From the NCBI RefSeq assembly GCF_019320115.1, contig NC_089581.1:66581500-66645499 (forward strand): a DNA stretch of 64,000 nucleotides. Reading direction: 5' to 3'. The notes beneath the pieces are model-generated. The model made no database searches. It saw nothing but the letters and a program-made list of their open reading frames with translations, and was not told where the DNA came from. Every line of letters starts with the position of its first letter. Within the stretch, counting starts at the first letter, position 1. Source of the stretch: Miscanthus floridulus. Lineage: Eukaryota; Streptophyta; Magnoliopsida; Poales; Poaceae. The position numbers and the translations under genes are program-made. Positions 1 through 9,880 of this stretch are shown piece after piece.

Positions 1-46
1 GAAGGTTCTAGGGAACCCAACCACCTTAAAGGTGAGGGTCTTAGTC

Positions 47-379
47 CTATAATTGAACTGATCCACAAAGGTGACGGGCAGATCGATCTACCCGAGTGGC
101 ATGGCTTGCTTCCCAGGCATGATGCCGTGGGAAAGGTGCTTGGGTTGGGCGGAGGCGTGTCCGGTCGACGCCCATCACGTCGAGTGTCTTGGCGTACATG
201 ATGTTGAGGCTGCTGCCTTCGTCCATTAGTACTTTGGTGAGTCGTTTTGGGCTGACGATCGGGTCGACCACAAGCGGAGATCTCCCCGGGTGCGGGACTG
301 TATCCGGGTGGTCGGTCTGATCAAAGGTTATGGTGGATTCCGACCACCGGAGGAAGGGAGGTGTGGCCGATTGGGCCAT
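47..379 (-). pseudogene. E0 aspartic protease region
   Basis: The minus-strand frame contains DEGSSLNIMYAKTLDVMG. This matches the retropepsin active-site segment of grass gypsy elements, usually DGGS-LN with a following AKTLD(A/V)MG. The second residue is E instead of G, so the active-site turn is altered. The protease would process the Gag-Pol polyprotein inside the virus-like particle. The frame opens and closes without flanking polyprotein, so this is a decayed copy. Confidence 0.7.
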
Positions 380-437
380 GTAGACGGTGTTTGGAGTCTT
401 AGGCCACTGATCCTCCGAAGATCATAAGGAAGCCGTC

Positions 438-2251
438 CTACATTGGAAAGCCAACGTCCTTCTCCTCGGCGTCATCCGTAGTGGGGGCAGGTTCCTTCCC
501 CCGCTCCCCTTTGTTGGAGCCTTCGAACAAGAATCGTCTCATGAGGCTACAGTCCTTGAGTAGATGCTTAACAGGAAAGGCGTGGTTCGGGCATGGCCCC
601 TCGAGTAATTTTTCAAAGTGGTTCGGAGTGCCCTCCGTGGGCTTCCAACCACACTTGCGGTCAGTGGCGGCCATGGGTGAGTCCTCGCACCGTTGCTTCT
701 TATTCTTCCTTTTGGCAGAACGATTAGAGGTGCCTTCACTGGCACCCTCGTCCCACCTTGCCTTGCCCTCAAGGCGATCGAAGATCACTCCGACCGCCTC
801 ATCTCCTGAGGCGTGGCCGGTGGTGATGTCCAGTAGTTCCTTGGTGGTTCATGGGCCCTTGCGTCCTAGCTTATGAACCAAGGATTCATAGGTCATCCCG
901 CACAGGAAGGCTCCGATCACGTCGACGTCGGTGACGTTAGGGAGCTCATTGCACTGTTGGGAGAAGCGCCGGATGTACCCATGGAGGTCTCACCGACCTT
1001 CTGACGACAGTTCTTAAGGTCCCATGGGTTCCCAGGGTGCTTGTACGTGCCCTAGAAGTTTCCCACAAAGATCTCCTTCAGATCCGCCCAACTCTAGATT
1101 GCGTTGGACGGCAGGTGTTCCAACCATGCTCATGCCGAATCAGCCAAGAATAGTGGAAGGTTGCAGATAATGAAGTCATCATTATCTGCACCACTGGCTT
1201 GATAAGCAAGCCGATAGTCTTCAAGCCAAAGTCTAGGGTTTGTCTCCCCAAAGTACTTAGGGATATTGGTATGTTGTCAATACCTTGGTGGGAACGCAAC
1301 GTTGAGGATGTGCCGGCTGAAGGCCTGAGGCCCTGGCAGGCTCGGGCTCGGGCTCCGGTCCTCACTACTGTCATAGTGTCCACTGCGACGAGGATGATAG
1401 CCACGGCGGACTCCTTCCCTTGGGTCACTGTAGGTGCGTCTGTGGGCGTCGAGGGTGCTGCGTGCGTCGCGGTTACGGCCGAGACGTTGATGTATCGGGA
1501 ATGCAGCGTGCGGCCAGCCGCCTTGTGGAGCCTGGTGGACTGATGCGTCCCTGGCGGGACGCACCGAGGGCATATGCTAGCTGGTGTCGAGCTCGCGTCG
1601 CCGAGACAACGAGCTTTCCACCTGCTGCGCCGCCGCACGCTCGAGCAGCGTGCGAATTTCGTGGTGGGCTCAGTGATCCTCGGTCGTTGTGGCCTCTGGA
1701 AGGCCATGGAGCAAGGCCGTTGCAGCGGCGATGTTCTGGCTTGCCCGAGTGAAGTGAGGAAGGGTTTCATCGTCGACGATGATCCTTCGATTCACATCAC
1801 GGGCCATGGCGCGTGCGCGCCCACCGTCTCCGTGGCATTCAATCTCCCGATTGACCTCCGCGTATTCCCGTACAAGCACGAGTCCGGCTTCATCGATCTC
1901 CCGCTTTTGGGCTCTTAGCTGCTCTACCCCTACGCGAGGTGGGGTCGTCGTCCCCCCTTCGTTTCTATCACCGGGGTTGCCTGCCGGGGTTGCCTCCTCC
2001 GCGGAGATGCTCTCGACGTGTCCCTCGGGGGTACCTGCCATGGAACATTCTCGGGAGGGGTGATGGCTCCCCCTGCTCGAGTCAGAGCTAGAGTCTGACC
2101 CCGGCTCTTCCGCAAGGAGGCCGTGGAGGGATTCCGTGACGCTTTCGATCATCCCCACGAACTCGTTGTTCATGGGGGACGAGATTGTGCACTGTGCCAC
2201 AAGGTGGCTAACGGTCGCCGTGGCGTTGTAGAGACCGAACAGAAGCGCCAT
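438..2251 (-). pseudogene. E0 gag (capsid) remnant
   Basis: Gag forms the retroelement particle. The longest piece starts at an ATG at 2251 and runs to 1670, with an acidic serine-rich stretch and a predicted helical segment. Downstream pieces in other frames or after stops (about 1277-1573 and 1000-1200) include an Arg/Ser-rich segment and a retrotransposon-gag core with the signature ADSAWAWLEHLP followed by SWADLKEIFVGNF. At least five stops and two frame changes interrupt it. Overlapping plus-strand ORFs here are GC-rich shadows. Confidence 0.7.
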
Positions 2252-2523
2252 CGGGGCGCTCCGTGCAGAGTGTTCCGGAGAAAGGGTGAGGCGGCGTGGG
2301 TCCCCCTAGACGGCTGGGGTCCAAGGGAGACACCGTGCTGGCGCTCAAGCCTCCCGTAGTTGAAGCTGACGGAGGGGAGAGACTGGATGGCGGCGTGGGC
2401 CAATGCCAACTCTCCTCCCACCGTGACGATGAAGTCCAGGTCACCGAAACACATGTGTGCGCCCCTGGGACCCAGCTGATTGCGTGGCTAGCCATCCGAG
2501 GCTTGATTTGAAACGCGCAAAGG

Positions 2524-2541
2524 CCCCTACCTGACGCGCCA
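2524..2541 (-). other. E0 primer binding site
   Basis: Read on the minus strand, the LTR end CCGACA is followed by GT and then TGGCGCGTCAGGTAGGGG. The TGGCGC start and the purine-rich continuation are typical of the PBS and leader of grass Tat-type gypsy elements. It fixes the LTR boundary at 2544 and the element's orientation. Confidence 0.65.
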
Positions 2542-2866
2542 ACTGTCGGTGTTTCGAACAAACACCTAGTAAATTTATAATTGTTGCACGTTAGGCTCGG
2601 ATGGTGTACTAAAGAACACAAGGTTTATACTGGTTCGGACAGAATGTCCCTACATCTAGTTCGCTGCTGCTCGTGTTATTAGTACCAAAAAAGGTTCGTA
2701 GTAGGGGGTACAAACGGTCGAGAGAGGGACATGTCCCAAGTCTCTGATGGAAAGGTCGAAAAGACACCAAGAGCTTGGTTGCTGCTTGGTTGTGTGTTGT
2801 GCCGAACTGATTCGTCGTCTTGCCTATCAAAACGATCTGTCCCTTTAGTGGGGCACCCTGCCCTCC

Positions 2867-2875
2867 CTTTTATAG
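2867..2875 (-). promoter_or_regulatory. TATA box of E0 LTR
   Basis: The minus strand reads TCTATAAAAGGG here, a strong plant TATA box inside the LTR, in the position expected for the U3/R promoter that would drive E0 transcription to the left. Confidence 0.6.
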
Positions 2876-3240
2876 ACCAAGGGGGGAGTAGGGGTTATAG
2901 ATGGGAGAAAGAGGAAAAACCAAAGGTAGAGAAGGTCCTTTGAAGGAGCCGGGTCTTCCTTTTCCCCTGTGCCTGCCCTGCTAACATGGCAGACCGTGTC
3001 AGAGATGACATGTTCGCTGATCCTTATAGGGCCGTGCCCTGGCATCTTTCAGCAAGTGGGTGCGTCCCATCCTACACAGGCAGACGGTGCGGCGTGCCGG
3101 AGAGCCGAGCTGCGACCCTGCGAGGAGTAGACGGGGAAATGACCATACGTCCGTCACTGTAGATGATGTGAGCTCTGTCTTGGATCGTAGTGGTTGTCGT
3201 ATGCTTGTGTTAGTATCCACGTCCGAGGGCTGATGGCGGC

Positions 3241-3320
3241 GCCTACAATACCGTGGGACAAAAGTCGACGCCTACAACACCGTGGGACAAAAGTCGGCGC
3301 CTACAACACTGTTCAGGCTC
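3241..3320. repeat. 29-bp minisatellite in E0 LTR
   Basis: A 29-bp unit beginning GCCTACAAYACCGTGGGACA occurs twice in full (3241-3269, 3270-3298), with a third partial copy from 3299. Confidence 0.8.
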
Positions 3321-3470
3321 TGTCGGGTCGGAAAGGGCCTAAAGCGTCCGTCCAGTCGTATCCTGACAGTACCTTCCTGCAGGCATGCAGGGCATGGCCC
3401 TCGGTACTGTGGTTGACTCGAACGTCCTATCGTACCCTGTGCTCGTCTTCATGAAGGAGCAGGGTGCAGT

Positions 3471-3605
3471 CGTCGGGCGAGGCGGAGATAGCCCTCGGAC
3501 GTCGGGCTAGGCGGAGCTTTGCCCTCGGACGTCGGGCGAGGCAGGGCCTGCCCTCAACCGTCGGGCGATGCAGAGTCTTAGCCCTTGGGGGTCGGGCGAG
3601 GCGGA
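3471..3605. repeat. about 30-bp GC-rich minisatellite in E0 LTR
   Basis: Five diverged units start with CGTCGGGCKAGGC at about 3471, 3500, 3530, 3559 and 3590. They are CpG-rich and lie in the U3 end of the LTR, a typical place for enhancer-like repeats. Function is inference. Confidence 0.8.
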
Positions 3606-3723
3606 ACCAATGTTCCATCGTTCGGGCAAGAAGTGTAGTAGCGTTCTTGTCTGACCGGAAGCGTCAACATTCGATGGTTATTAATTCCACCTCATTGGGT
3701 ACCCCGGTATTAGGTCCCCGACA

Positions 3724-5803
3724 AGTCCACATCGAGATGGTGTGCCTCAACAGTTGGCCCACACAAGGATCAGACCTCCTCATCGCGCTTCGCTTCTTCT
3801 TCAAGGAACCATCCTCCCCCTATCCAAGAGCAATAGCGAAAGGGCACACCTCTTTCAAGGGCCTCGCCGTACTGCCCGGATTGGGTCCTCTCAAGTCGCT
3901 AACCAACACATCACCAAGCTTCCTGGTTGGCGATAATCATGGTTTTGACAACGGACCCTTCCAAGGCTTGATGGGAGAGGACAGAGGAAGTTCTGCCCTG
4001 GCATCAACAATTCTTGAAATAAATGGCCGAGGATGGTTAATGTTGCCTTGCCCCCCTATACACTGAGCGAAAAAATAGAGATTGTAAGAGCATCTCCAGC
4101 CCCACGTTCTCCCCGCCACTTCCGCCCCCGCCTGCCCGACCGCCGGCGACGCTCCCAGCATGGATCCGCAGCAGTTCTTCCCAGACGCCAGTGGCTCCAG
4201 CCCTGCCCCGGCGTGACTCCGACGAGCCACGGCGCGGTGTACTTTGGCAAGCCCGCCCCGACGCTGCCTGGTCTCTGCTTTTGCCGTCAATGGGAAGAAG
4301 ATGAGAGACAATGATAGGTCTGTTCCACATGTCATCCTCTACATGGATGGATTTTTTTGGGGGGGGGGGGGGTCTATTTTAAGTAGTGTTGCTACAGTAA
4401 ACCACGAAATACGGGTATTATGAAAATGAGTAGCTGCCTAAACAAAGAAGTAGGAGGTGTGTTTTAAGTAGCATTGCTGGAGAAGTTATCTGTTAAAAGA
4501 GTCTCGGCTATTATCAATTCATCCCCTGAGAAACCTACTTGAATTGCATCTCTAATGAACTCCTCTGATTCACAGGAATGCTGACTAGAAATTATTGAAG
4601 ATGCTCCTAGGGATGGAACATGGTGAGAAGTAGAAGAACGCAGGAAGAATAAAGTGTCAGGTTTCTTTTAGTCAACCGTGGTGAGAGTGAGATTGCGGTT
4701 TGCAGATGAAATCTTTGGTAAGCCAATTTCAGACATCTTACGATCCTTATCAATTAGGATAAGAGATTGACAGATAGTAGGGATCGTCTCATATATACGC
4801 ATCTTTAGAATCAACTATGCACACGCAGATGGTGTATTCAGTCACCCTGTGTTGTCAAAACGTTTGGGCCAGACATAGACCACCCGACACCCCGCCCGCA
4901 CAGCATACTGCCATAGGCATTTCCGAAGATAAACTAGGAGTGCTCCGTTTTAGAAGTCTCCGAAGGACAAGTTTGGTTCGCAGACTCGCAGCCGCAATGC
5001 AGCAGCTGCCCATAGGAAACCAGTAAAATATCACCTAGAAATCCCACGGCAAGCCCACGTCAGATCGAAGAAAACCACGGCCGCCATCCCTGTCGCTCGG
5101 TCACTCTAGACAACTCCGGCAGCAAAAAAGATAACGACGTTGCGTTGCAGTCGGATTTTGCTTTTCCCGTAAAGAAAAAGACAAGACGATTAGCATTAAA
5201 GTATTGTTGGCGACTGCCTATTCGCTTTGCTAAAAAAATCAGGTTAAAAAAATATTGATCGCTGATTTGTTTGAGAAAAACACTAGGATTAGCTATTCCA
5301 GAACCACAGGACAAGACAATAGCGTTCACAAGCAAGAACCGCATTAGCGCTAGTGAGTAGCGACCCAACTATCTTTTTAGATTTAACCGTCTGCACTACA
5401 CAACCGTAATCAGACGCTCAGAGTGCCGACGCGTTGAACCGTCTGGACGTCGGCAGGAGCAGCCAAAGCGGGCGTGCGTCTCGAACCCTCCTGAGGGCGA
5501 AAAGACGGGGCCTCGTCGACGTCGCTGACCTCACCGGCGACGGCGACGCGACGCGACACCACATTAAACTGAGCACCATCAGCGACGTTGCAAATGGCGA
5601 TTAGCCATGACAAAAGAGCAAAACTTTACACAGGTCTGCTGGTACTGATCTCGGAGCACTGATTAAACTAGCCACTACTAACTGATAATTAACTAAACCG
5701 ACCGCTAAAACCCAAGCCATGGTTCTTGGTCTGAGTCTGACAGGGAGACGGAGCAAAGGGCGCCGATCGACGGCAAACCGGCGGATCGAGCGAGCGAGCG
5801 AGC
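3724..5803. other. Intergenic interval; no gene seen
   Basis: No convincing coding region. A GC-rich block (4085-4300) starts with AGAGCATCTCCAGCCCC, similar to the ends of some grass PIF/Harbinger MITEs. A possible opposite end, GAAGATGCTC, lies near 4602, but no clean TSD is visible. A run of 14 G follows 7 T at 4352-4372. Short direct repeats with TTTTAAGTAG occur near 4377 and 4461. The part from about 5500 to 5803 is probably the 3' UTR and flank of the HIPP gene. Confidence 0.5.
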
Positions 5804-7240
5804 TCACATGACGGAGCAGGCGTTGGGGTTCTCGTCGCTGAACATCTGGGGCGCGTGGAGGTGGGAGGGGCCGTACCCGTAGGCCTGCGGGGGCGGGTAA
5901 TGGACACCGGCGTTGGGGTAGAAGCCGGCGTGGTTGGGCGGCGGGGCGGCGCCGTAGTAGCCGCCGGGAGCCGGCGGGTACGCGCCGTACCCGTAGTGCG
6001 GGGGCATCTGGTACATGCCGGCGTCGGCCAGGGGCATCGGCGCCACCGACGCGGAGGCGGCCGCGGCCTTGTCCTTCTCCTCCTCGCCCCCGCCGTCCTT
6101 CTTCTTCTCTCCCCCGTCTCCTGCGCCCTTGTCCTTCTTGTCACCGCCGCCGCCGTCCTTCTTGCCGGGCACGACGACCTCGACGTCCCGGCTGAGCTTC
6201 TCCCTGAGGTAAGCCGGCAGAGCGGCGGCGTCCATGGTGCCGGTCACCTTCACCAGGTCCTTGGCGGCGTCGAACGCCACATCCTTCACGCCTGGAATGG
6301 AATCAATCAGCGCACAAAATTGTCAGGTCCAGTCCAATATTAAATCTCGACGAAAAGGCTCACAGCCTTTTGACGATTCGCGTGGGATGGGATGGGAACA
6401 AAACGGCGGCGGATACGAAGGAAAACATCACCTTTGATCTTGGAGATGCGGCGCTTGATGCGGTCGATGCAGCCATCGCAGTGCAGCCGGATCTTGAGCG
6501 TCACCGTCTCCTGGGAAAAGGCAGAGAAAGTCTTTCAGTTGCAGACCAAGGAGGCAGACGGTGACGAGGACGAGGGTCGCCGCCCCACCGGACTTAATAA
6601 TAATAATCGGCAAGAAACTGACCTCCTTGGGCTTCTTCTCCTCCTTGGGCTTGTCGGCGCCCTTCTCCTTGCCGGCTTTGTTCTCGCCGCCGCCGCCGGC
6701 GGCCTTCTCCTTGTCGGCCTTCTTCTCGCCGCCGCCCTTCTCCTTGTCAGCCTTCTTCTCTCCGCCGCCGCCGCCCTTCTCTTTGTCTGCCTTCTCGCCG
6801 CCGTCCGCTTTGTTCTCCTTTTCCTTTTCCTTCTTGGGCGGGCCGGCGCCGGCGGAGACGATCTGGACGGGCTTCTTTGCCCTGGCCTCGATGCGCTCCT
6901 TGAGCTCCACCGCGTCCGCCGGGCCGGTCACGACGACCTTGCCCGCCGCCATGTCCGGCGTCACCGACTCCACACCTGCACGCAGGCGCGGCCACAGAGC
7001 AATCGAACGAACGGTCAGAGACAAGAAACAACCCCCACCCACCGCAAGAGGACTGCGTATGTAACCGCCGGCAATCCGGAGCGCAGACGCACCTGGGGCG
7101 CGCTTGATGGCCTTGCGGACCTTACTGGCGCAGCCGGCGCAATGCAAGTCGACCTTTAGCACGATGGGCTGCGGCGCGGCGCCGGCGCCGGCATCCTTTT
7201 TCTTGTCGCCTTCCTTGCCCGCCTTCTTCTGCTCTCCCAT
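5804..7240 (-). CDS. Heavy-metal-associated isoprenylated plant protein (HIPP), two HMA domains
   Basis: Four exons on the minus strand: 7093-7240, 6623-6975, 6432-6510 and 5804-6291. All introns are GT-AG. They give 355 residues. HMA domain 1 (about 26-90) has the metal-binding motif CAGC at 34-37; HMA domain 2 (about 168-232) has CDGC at 178-181. The linker (about 92-167) is Lys/Glu/Gly-rich with repeated KADKEKGGG units. The tail is Pro/Gly/Tyr-rich and ends in CSVM, a CaaX box expected to be farnesylated. Introns 1 and 3 split a Gly codon at the same place in both domains, as expected from domain duplication. HIPPs are plant metallochaperone-like proteins linked to cadmium or copper handling and stress; membrane or nuclear targeting depends on prenylation. 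An in-frame ATG lies upstream at 7429, but the TATA box at 7371-7378 favours 7240. The gene looks intact. Metal preference is unknown. Confidence 0.93.
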
Positions 7241-7370
7241 GGCGGCCGGCCTTTGTCTGTCTCCTCGGCCTGTCTCTGTCCCCGCTGTGGAGGGCTCTCG
7301 GCTCGGAGTTCGACGTGGAGGCTGGGGCGTTCTGGGACGGAGAGGGGCGAGTGCCCGGGTGGGGGCGGAG

Positions 7371-7378
7371 TTAAATAG
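7371..7378 (-). promoter_or_regulatory. Likely TATA box of the HIPP gene
   Basis: The minus strand reads CCTATTTAACTCC, about 130 bp upstream of the chosen ATG (7240), in a very GC-rich CpG-dense promoter. Its position excludes the upstream in-frame ATG at 7429. Confidence 0.55.
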
Positions 7379-7429
7379 GCGGCGGGACCGGGCGGGCGAG
7401 CTGGGCCGCGGGGGTGGGTGTGCGCGCAC

Positions 7430-8282
7430 ACGCGCAGTAATGGCTGGCGGAGGGGGACGTGTCTGCCGCGCGTGCGCGCGCCGTCACAGGGTCTGCTCTT
7501 CTTCCTCGTTGTTTCCTTAGCCGTGCCGTTTAATAACGGAAGTAGGGGTGTTCCGCATGGAATTGAAGTCCTTTTTTTATACAAAGAATTGAAGTCCTTT
7601 TTAATGGCATGGATTTTGTATCGGAGAGTAATAACTGAGTACAGCACTAGCATTACGATTTTTTGGCAGTAATATATATGCTAAAATAAACAGCTGTTCA
7701 CTTTAATGGTAGTAGCAACAAACAAATGAGTAAAAAAAAATTGTGACAGTTGCCACCGAGTACAGAGAATATGATGACGCCTGTGCCTGTGCGGCTGTGG
7801 CCACTGCCGTTCGCTTGCTTCCCGGAACGGCCCCGCGCCGGCAAGCCACCTCTGCTGTCGGCCGCCGGTTTGGGTTTTCCTCTGGGCGCCTGAGGAGTGT
7901 GAGCTGTGACCGGGGCGGGGGACGCCAGGCCGCGCGCGTGGAGCGGGTGGAGAGGGAGGCCACCGCCGGTACGGCGCCCACGTGCTGCGCTGGAGGATTT
8001 TTCAAAGGTGGGTGGGTGGGTTGGCGCTCGCCGCGCTGCTGGTGGCGGCTGCTGCGCGGAATCCTCGCGCCGCGGCAGCAGCCGGACGGGCCTCTCCGGT
8101 TGTCACGGGCTGGGCCTCCCGGCCTGACATGTGGGCTCCTGCTGCCGCTTTGACTCCATGTCGGGCTTTTCCGGCGTAATTCCATTCGTGATCAGGCGTG
8201 GGGTTGGTTGGTACGGTGTTTATGCTGCGCGCACGGTTGCGCGTGATATCCGATCGTAGGACGTGGCCCAGTAGGCCCAGCA
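7430..8282. other. GC-rich upstream region of HIPP; no gene seen
   Basis: The region holds the proximal promoter, an AT-rich break near 7560-7740 with a short direct repeat (GAATTGAAGTCCTTTTT at about 7560 and 7587), and a second GC-rich block (7790-8180). ORFs of up to 160 codons occur on both strands of the GC-rich block but have no recognisable domain and look like composition artefacts. Confidence 0.5.
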
Positions 8283-8546
8283 ATTTAATGGCTTATTCTC
8301 TGGTGGTTGGAAACGCTGGGCTTCGCGGTAGACACAGTGTAGAAGATCGCGTCTTTCTAGTGATCACTGAAACCATTATAGCTTCGTAATTTAATGGCTT
8401 ATTCTCTGGTGGGTTGGAAACGCTGGGCTTCGTGGTAGACACGGAGCATAAGGTCACATTGGGTTGGAAACGCTGGGCTTCGTGGTAGACACGGAGCATA
8501 AGGTCACATCTTTCTAGAGATCACCGAAACTATTATAGCTTCGTAG
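8283..8546. repeat. Tandem duplication with a nested 51-bp duplication
   Basis: A unit of about 105 bp starting ATTTAATGGCTTATTCTCTGG occurs at 8283 and again near 8390. Inside the second unit a 51-bp segment starting GGGTTGGAAACGCTGGGCTT is itself duplicated in tandem (about 8409 and 8460). The copies differ by only a few substitutions. Confidence 0.85.
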
Positions 8547-8599
8547 ACGACGGAAACGTCATAGTCCCTTCATGGCACCATGCAAGATGAGGTTGTAGA

Positions 8600-8730
8600 T
8601 TTTATTCTGAAAGCTAGTCCCGGTAAGAGGCGCATGTCGATTCCAGGAATCGAACCTGCGCCAGCTGTGTCACCATTGCCGCCGCTAGCCACTCGAGCTG
8701 AGGCTCGGTCTCACCGTAGCAAATTTTCAC
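8600..8730 (-). mobile_element. tRNA-derived SINE-like unit
   Basis: The minus strand contains an A-box-like CAGCTCGAGTGGCTAGC and, about 40 bp downstream, a perfect B box GGTTCGATTCC, the two internal RNA polymerase III promoter elements. No full tRNA cloverleaf can be folded, which argues for a SINE head rather than a tRNA gene. The ends and TSD are not resolved. Confidence 0.5.
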
Positions 8731-9237
8731 CTTTTTTATTTGAAAGAGTTCCTTTGTTTTCTTCTAATATCATCGTGATCTTATTTTTCTTCTCCAACTT
8801 CAGTATCATCCTGAACTCTTAAAGCTATTTAAACTACCTCCCTGCCATGTTTGTATTCATTTTAAGAGCTTTTTAGTTAAAAAAACCAGTAAATATTTGA
8901 TATTGTTTTTTAACCATGAAAAAGGTTTCTAACATGCTAAATTTACAATAAAAATACTAGATATATATTAGAATAATAAAATTAAATGAAATATTTAAAA
9001 ATCATAAAAATATTTCTAGAAGCTTTAAAAAAAGATTTAGCTTCTAGAAAAATAAGCATTGTGCAACTCGGGCTCACGCTCTGCAACGAGTATGGGAGCT
9101 CCCTCTCGTCGTCGACGACCACGGACGTTAGTTCGAGCTGGCATGGGAGGTGACCTTCTCGATTTCGACGCCCACAACGACCGCCATGCCTCGGAGTCGT
9201 CACGTTCCAGCGGTCACAAGGCGTTAGCTTCGACTAG
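8731..9237. other. AT-rich interval; nothing identifiable
   Basis: 8740-9060 is strongly AT-rich with no gene. 9060-9237 is higher in GC with short ORFs only. Confidence 0.5.
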
Positions 9238-9390
9238 GTGTGCACACGCAGCGTAAGCTCCGTGGCATTCGGGGCCAAGCTCACCATCGTCCTGTCAGCG
9301 ATGCCGCAGCGCAACGAGCTCACTTGGGCGGCGTTCGGCATCGCATACGACTTTGTGTACATGGTGAAGAAGATGCTCACAGGCGGGTAG
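9238..9390 (+). other. Short unrecognised coding-like fragment
   Basis: The open frame ends at TAG 9388-9390 and reads plausibly as protein, including KLTIVLSAMPQRNELTWAAF and then YDFVYMVKKMLTGG. Codon third positions are G/C-rich, as in grass genes. It has no start context and no upstream exon. I do not recognise the family; it could be a fragment of a host gene left by transposition. Confidence 0.3.
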
Positions 9391-9402
9391 GCGCTGCCAA
9401 AG

Positions 9403-9516
9403 ATGTGCAAGGTTGATACAACTCTCTCTTCACCATGTGCAAGGTTGATACAACTCTCTCTTCACCATGCCGAAGATCCTTTTGGTGAAGAGAGAGTTGT
9501 ATCAACCTTGCACATC
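9403..9516. repeat. Direct repeat plus inverted copy (foldback)
   Basis: A 32-bp unit starting ATGTGCAAGGTTGATACAAC occurs in tandem at 9403-9434 and 9435-9466. Its inverted copy is at 9483-9516, only 16 bp away, so one strand can form a stem of about 32 bp. The inverted copy is continuous with the Ty1/copia RT fragment to its right. Confidence 0.9.
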
Positions 9517-9880
9517 TTGAATTCCTTTGAGAGTAGGAATCCCTCAAACTCTAGGTGTTTGCTTCAATACATACAATGCCTTCTTGAGCTTGTACACATG
9601 GTTAGGTTTCTTGCTATTTTCAAAACCGGACGGTTGTTCCACATAGACTAACTCATTGATGTATCCATTAAGAAATACACTCTTCATATCCATTTGGTGC
9701 ACCTTGGTATTGCAGGCATAAGCATAAGCCAATCATATTTTAATTGCTTCCAATCTTCCAATCGGGTCATAAATTTCACCAAAGTCAAGACCCTATGATA
9801 AATAGTGCATATAAATATATAACCGGGGCATATGTTTCGTATATACAAAAAAGGTGATAAATAGTGCATCTAAAACATCT
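9483..9880 (-). pseudogene. Ty1/copia reverse transcriptase fragment
   Basis: The minus-strand frame includes QMDMKSVFLNGYINE, VYVEQPSGFE and KKALYVLKQ. These match the Ty1/copia RT segments QMDVKSAFLNG, VYVEQPPGFE and KKALYGLKQAPRAW. Only the first third of RT is present, without LTRs. Its closest visible relative in the window is the RT of the Sirevirus at 17342-18235, but it is clearly more diverged. Confidence 0.85.

Larger units (their letters stand above)
1..3723 (-). mobile_element. Ty3/gypsy retrotransposon E0, 5' half (Tat/Retand-like)
   Basis: This is an LTR retrotransposon lying on the minus strand. Its 5' LTR (2544-3723), primer binding site, gag and protease are inside the window; reverse transcriptase and the 3' LTR would lie beyond the left edge. 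The order on the minus strand is LTR, PBS, gag, protease, as in Ty3/gypsy elements. The gag and protease wording resembles the Tat/Retand group of grass elements. Coding frames carry several stops and frame changes, so it is defective. The TSD cannot be checked because the other end is missing. Confidence 0.85.
2544..3723 (-). repeat. E0 5' LTR (1,180 bp)
   Basis: The LTR is bounded by the inverted termini TGTCGG (2544) and CCGACA (3723). It contains a TATA box on the minus strand and two internal minisatellites. Only this copy is in the window. Confidence 0.8.

Noticed and set aside
4033..4335. ORFs of up to 132 codons on both strands
   Set aside because: GC-rich block that looks like a MITE or promoter fragment. 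The forward ATG near 4160 stops after 18 codons.
5855..7159. Long plus-strand ORFs (162 and 255 codons) over the HIPP gene
   Set aside because: They are GC-rich shadows of the minus-strand exons. They run through its introns, have no domain and show poly-Leu/Ala/Ser composition.
7156..7429. N-terminal extension of HIPP from the ATG at 7429
   Set aside because: The TATA box at 7371-7378 lies inside it, and the extension is a Pro/Arg/Ser low-complexity run not seen in HIPPs.
7703..8185. 160-codon minus-strand ORF and overlapping plus-strand ORFs
   Set aside because: High-GC composition artefact: Arg/Pro-rich, no domain, no splice or promoter context.
8600..8730. Functional tRNA gene
   Set aside because: A and B boxes are present, but no acceptor stem or anticodon arm can be paired.
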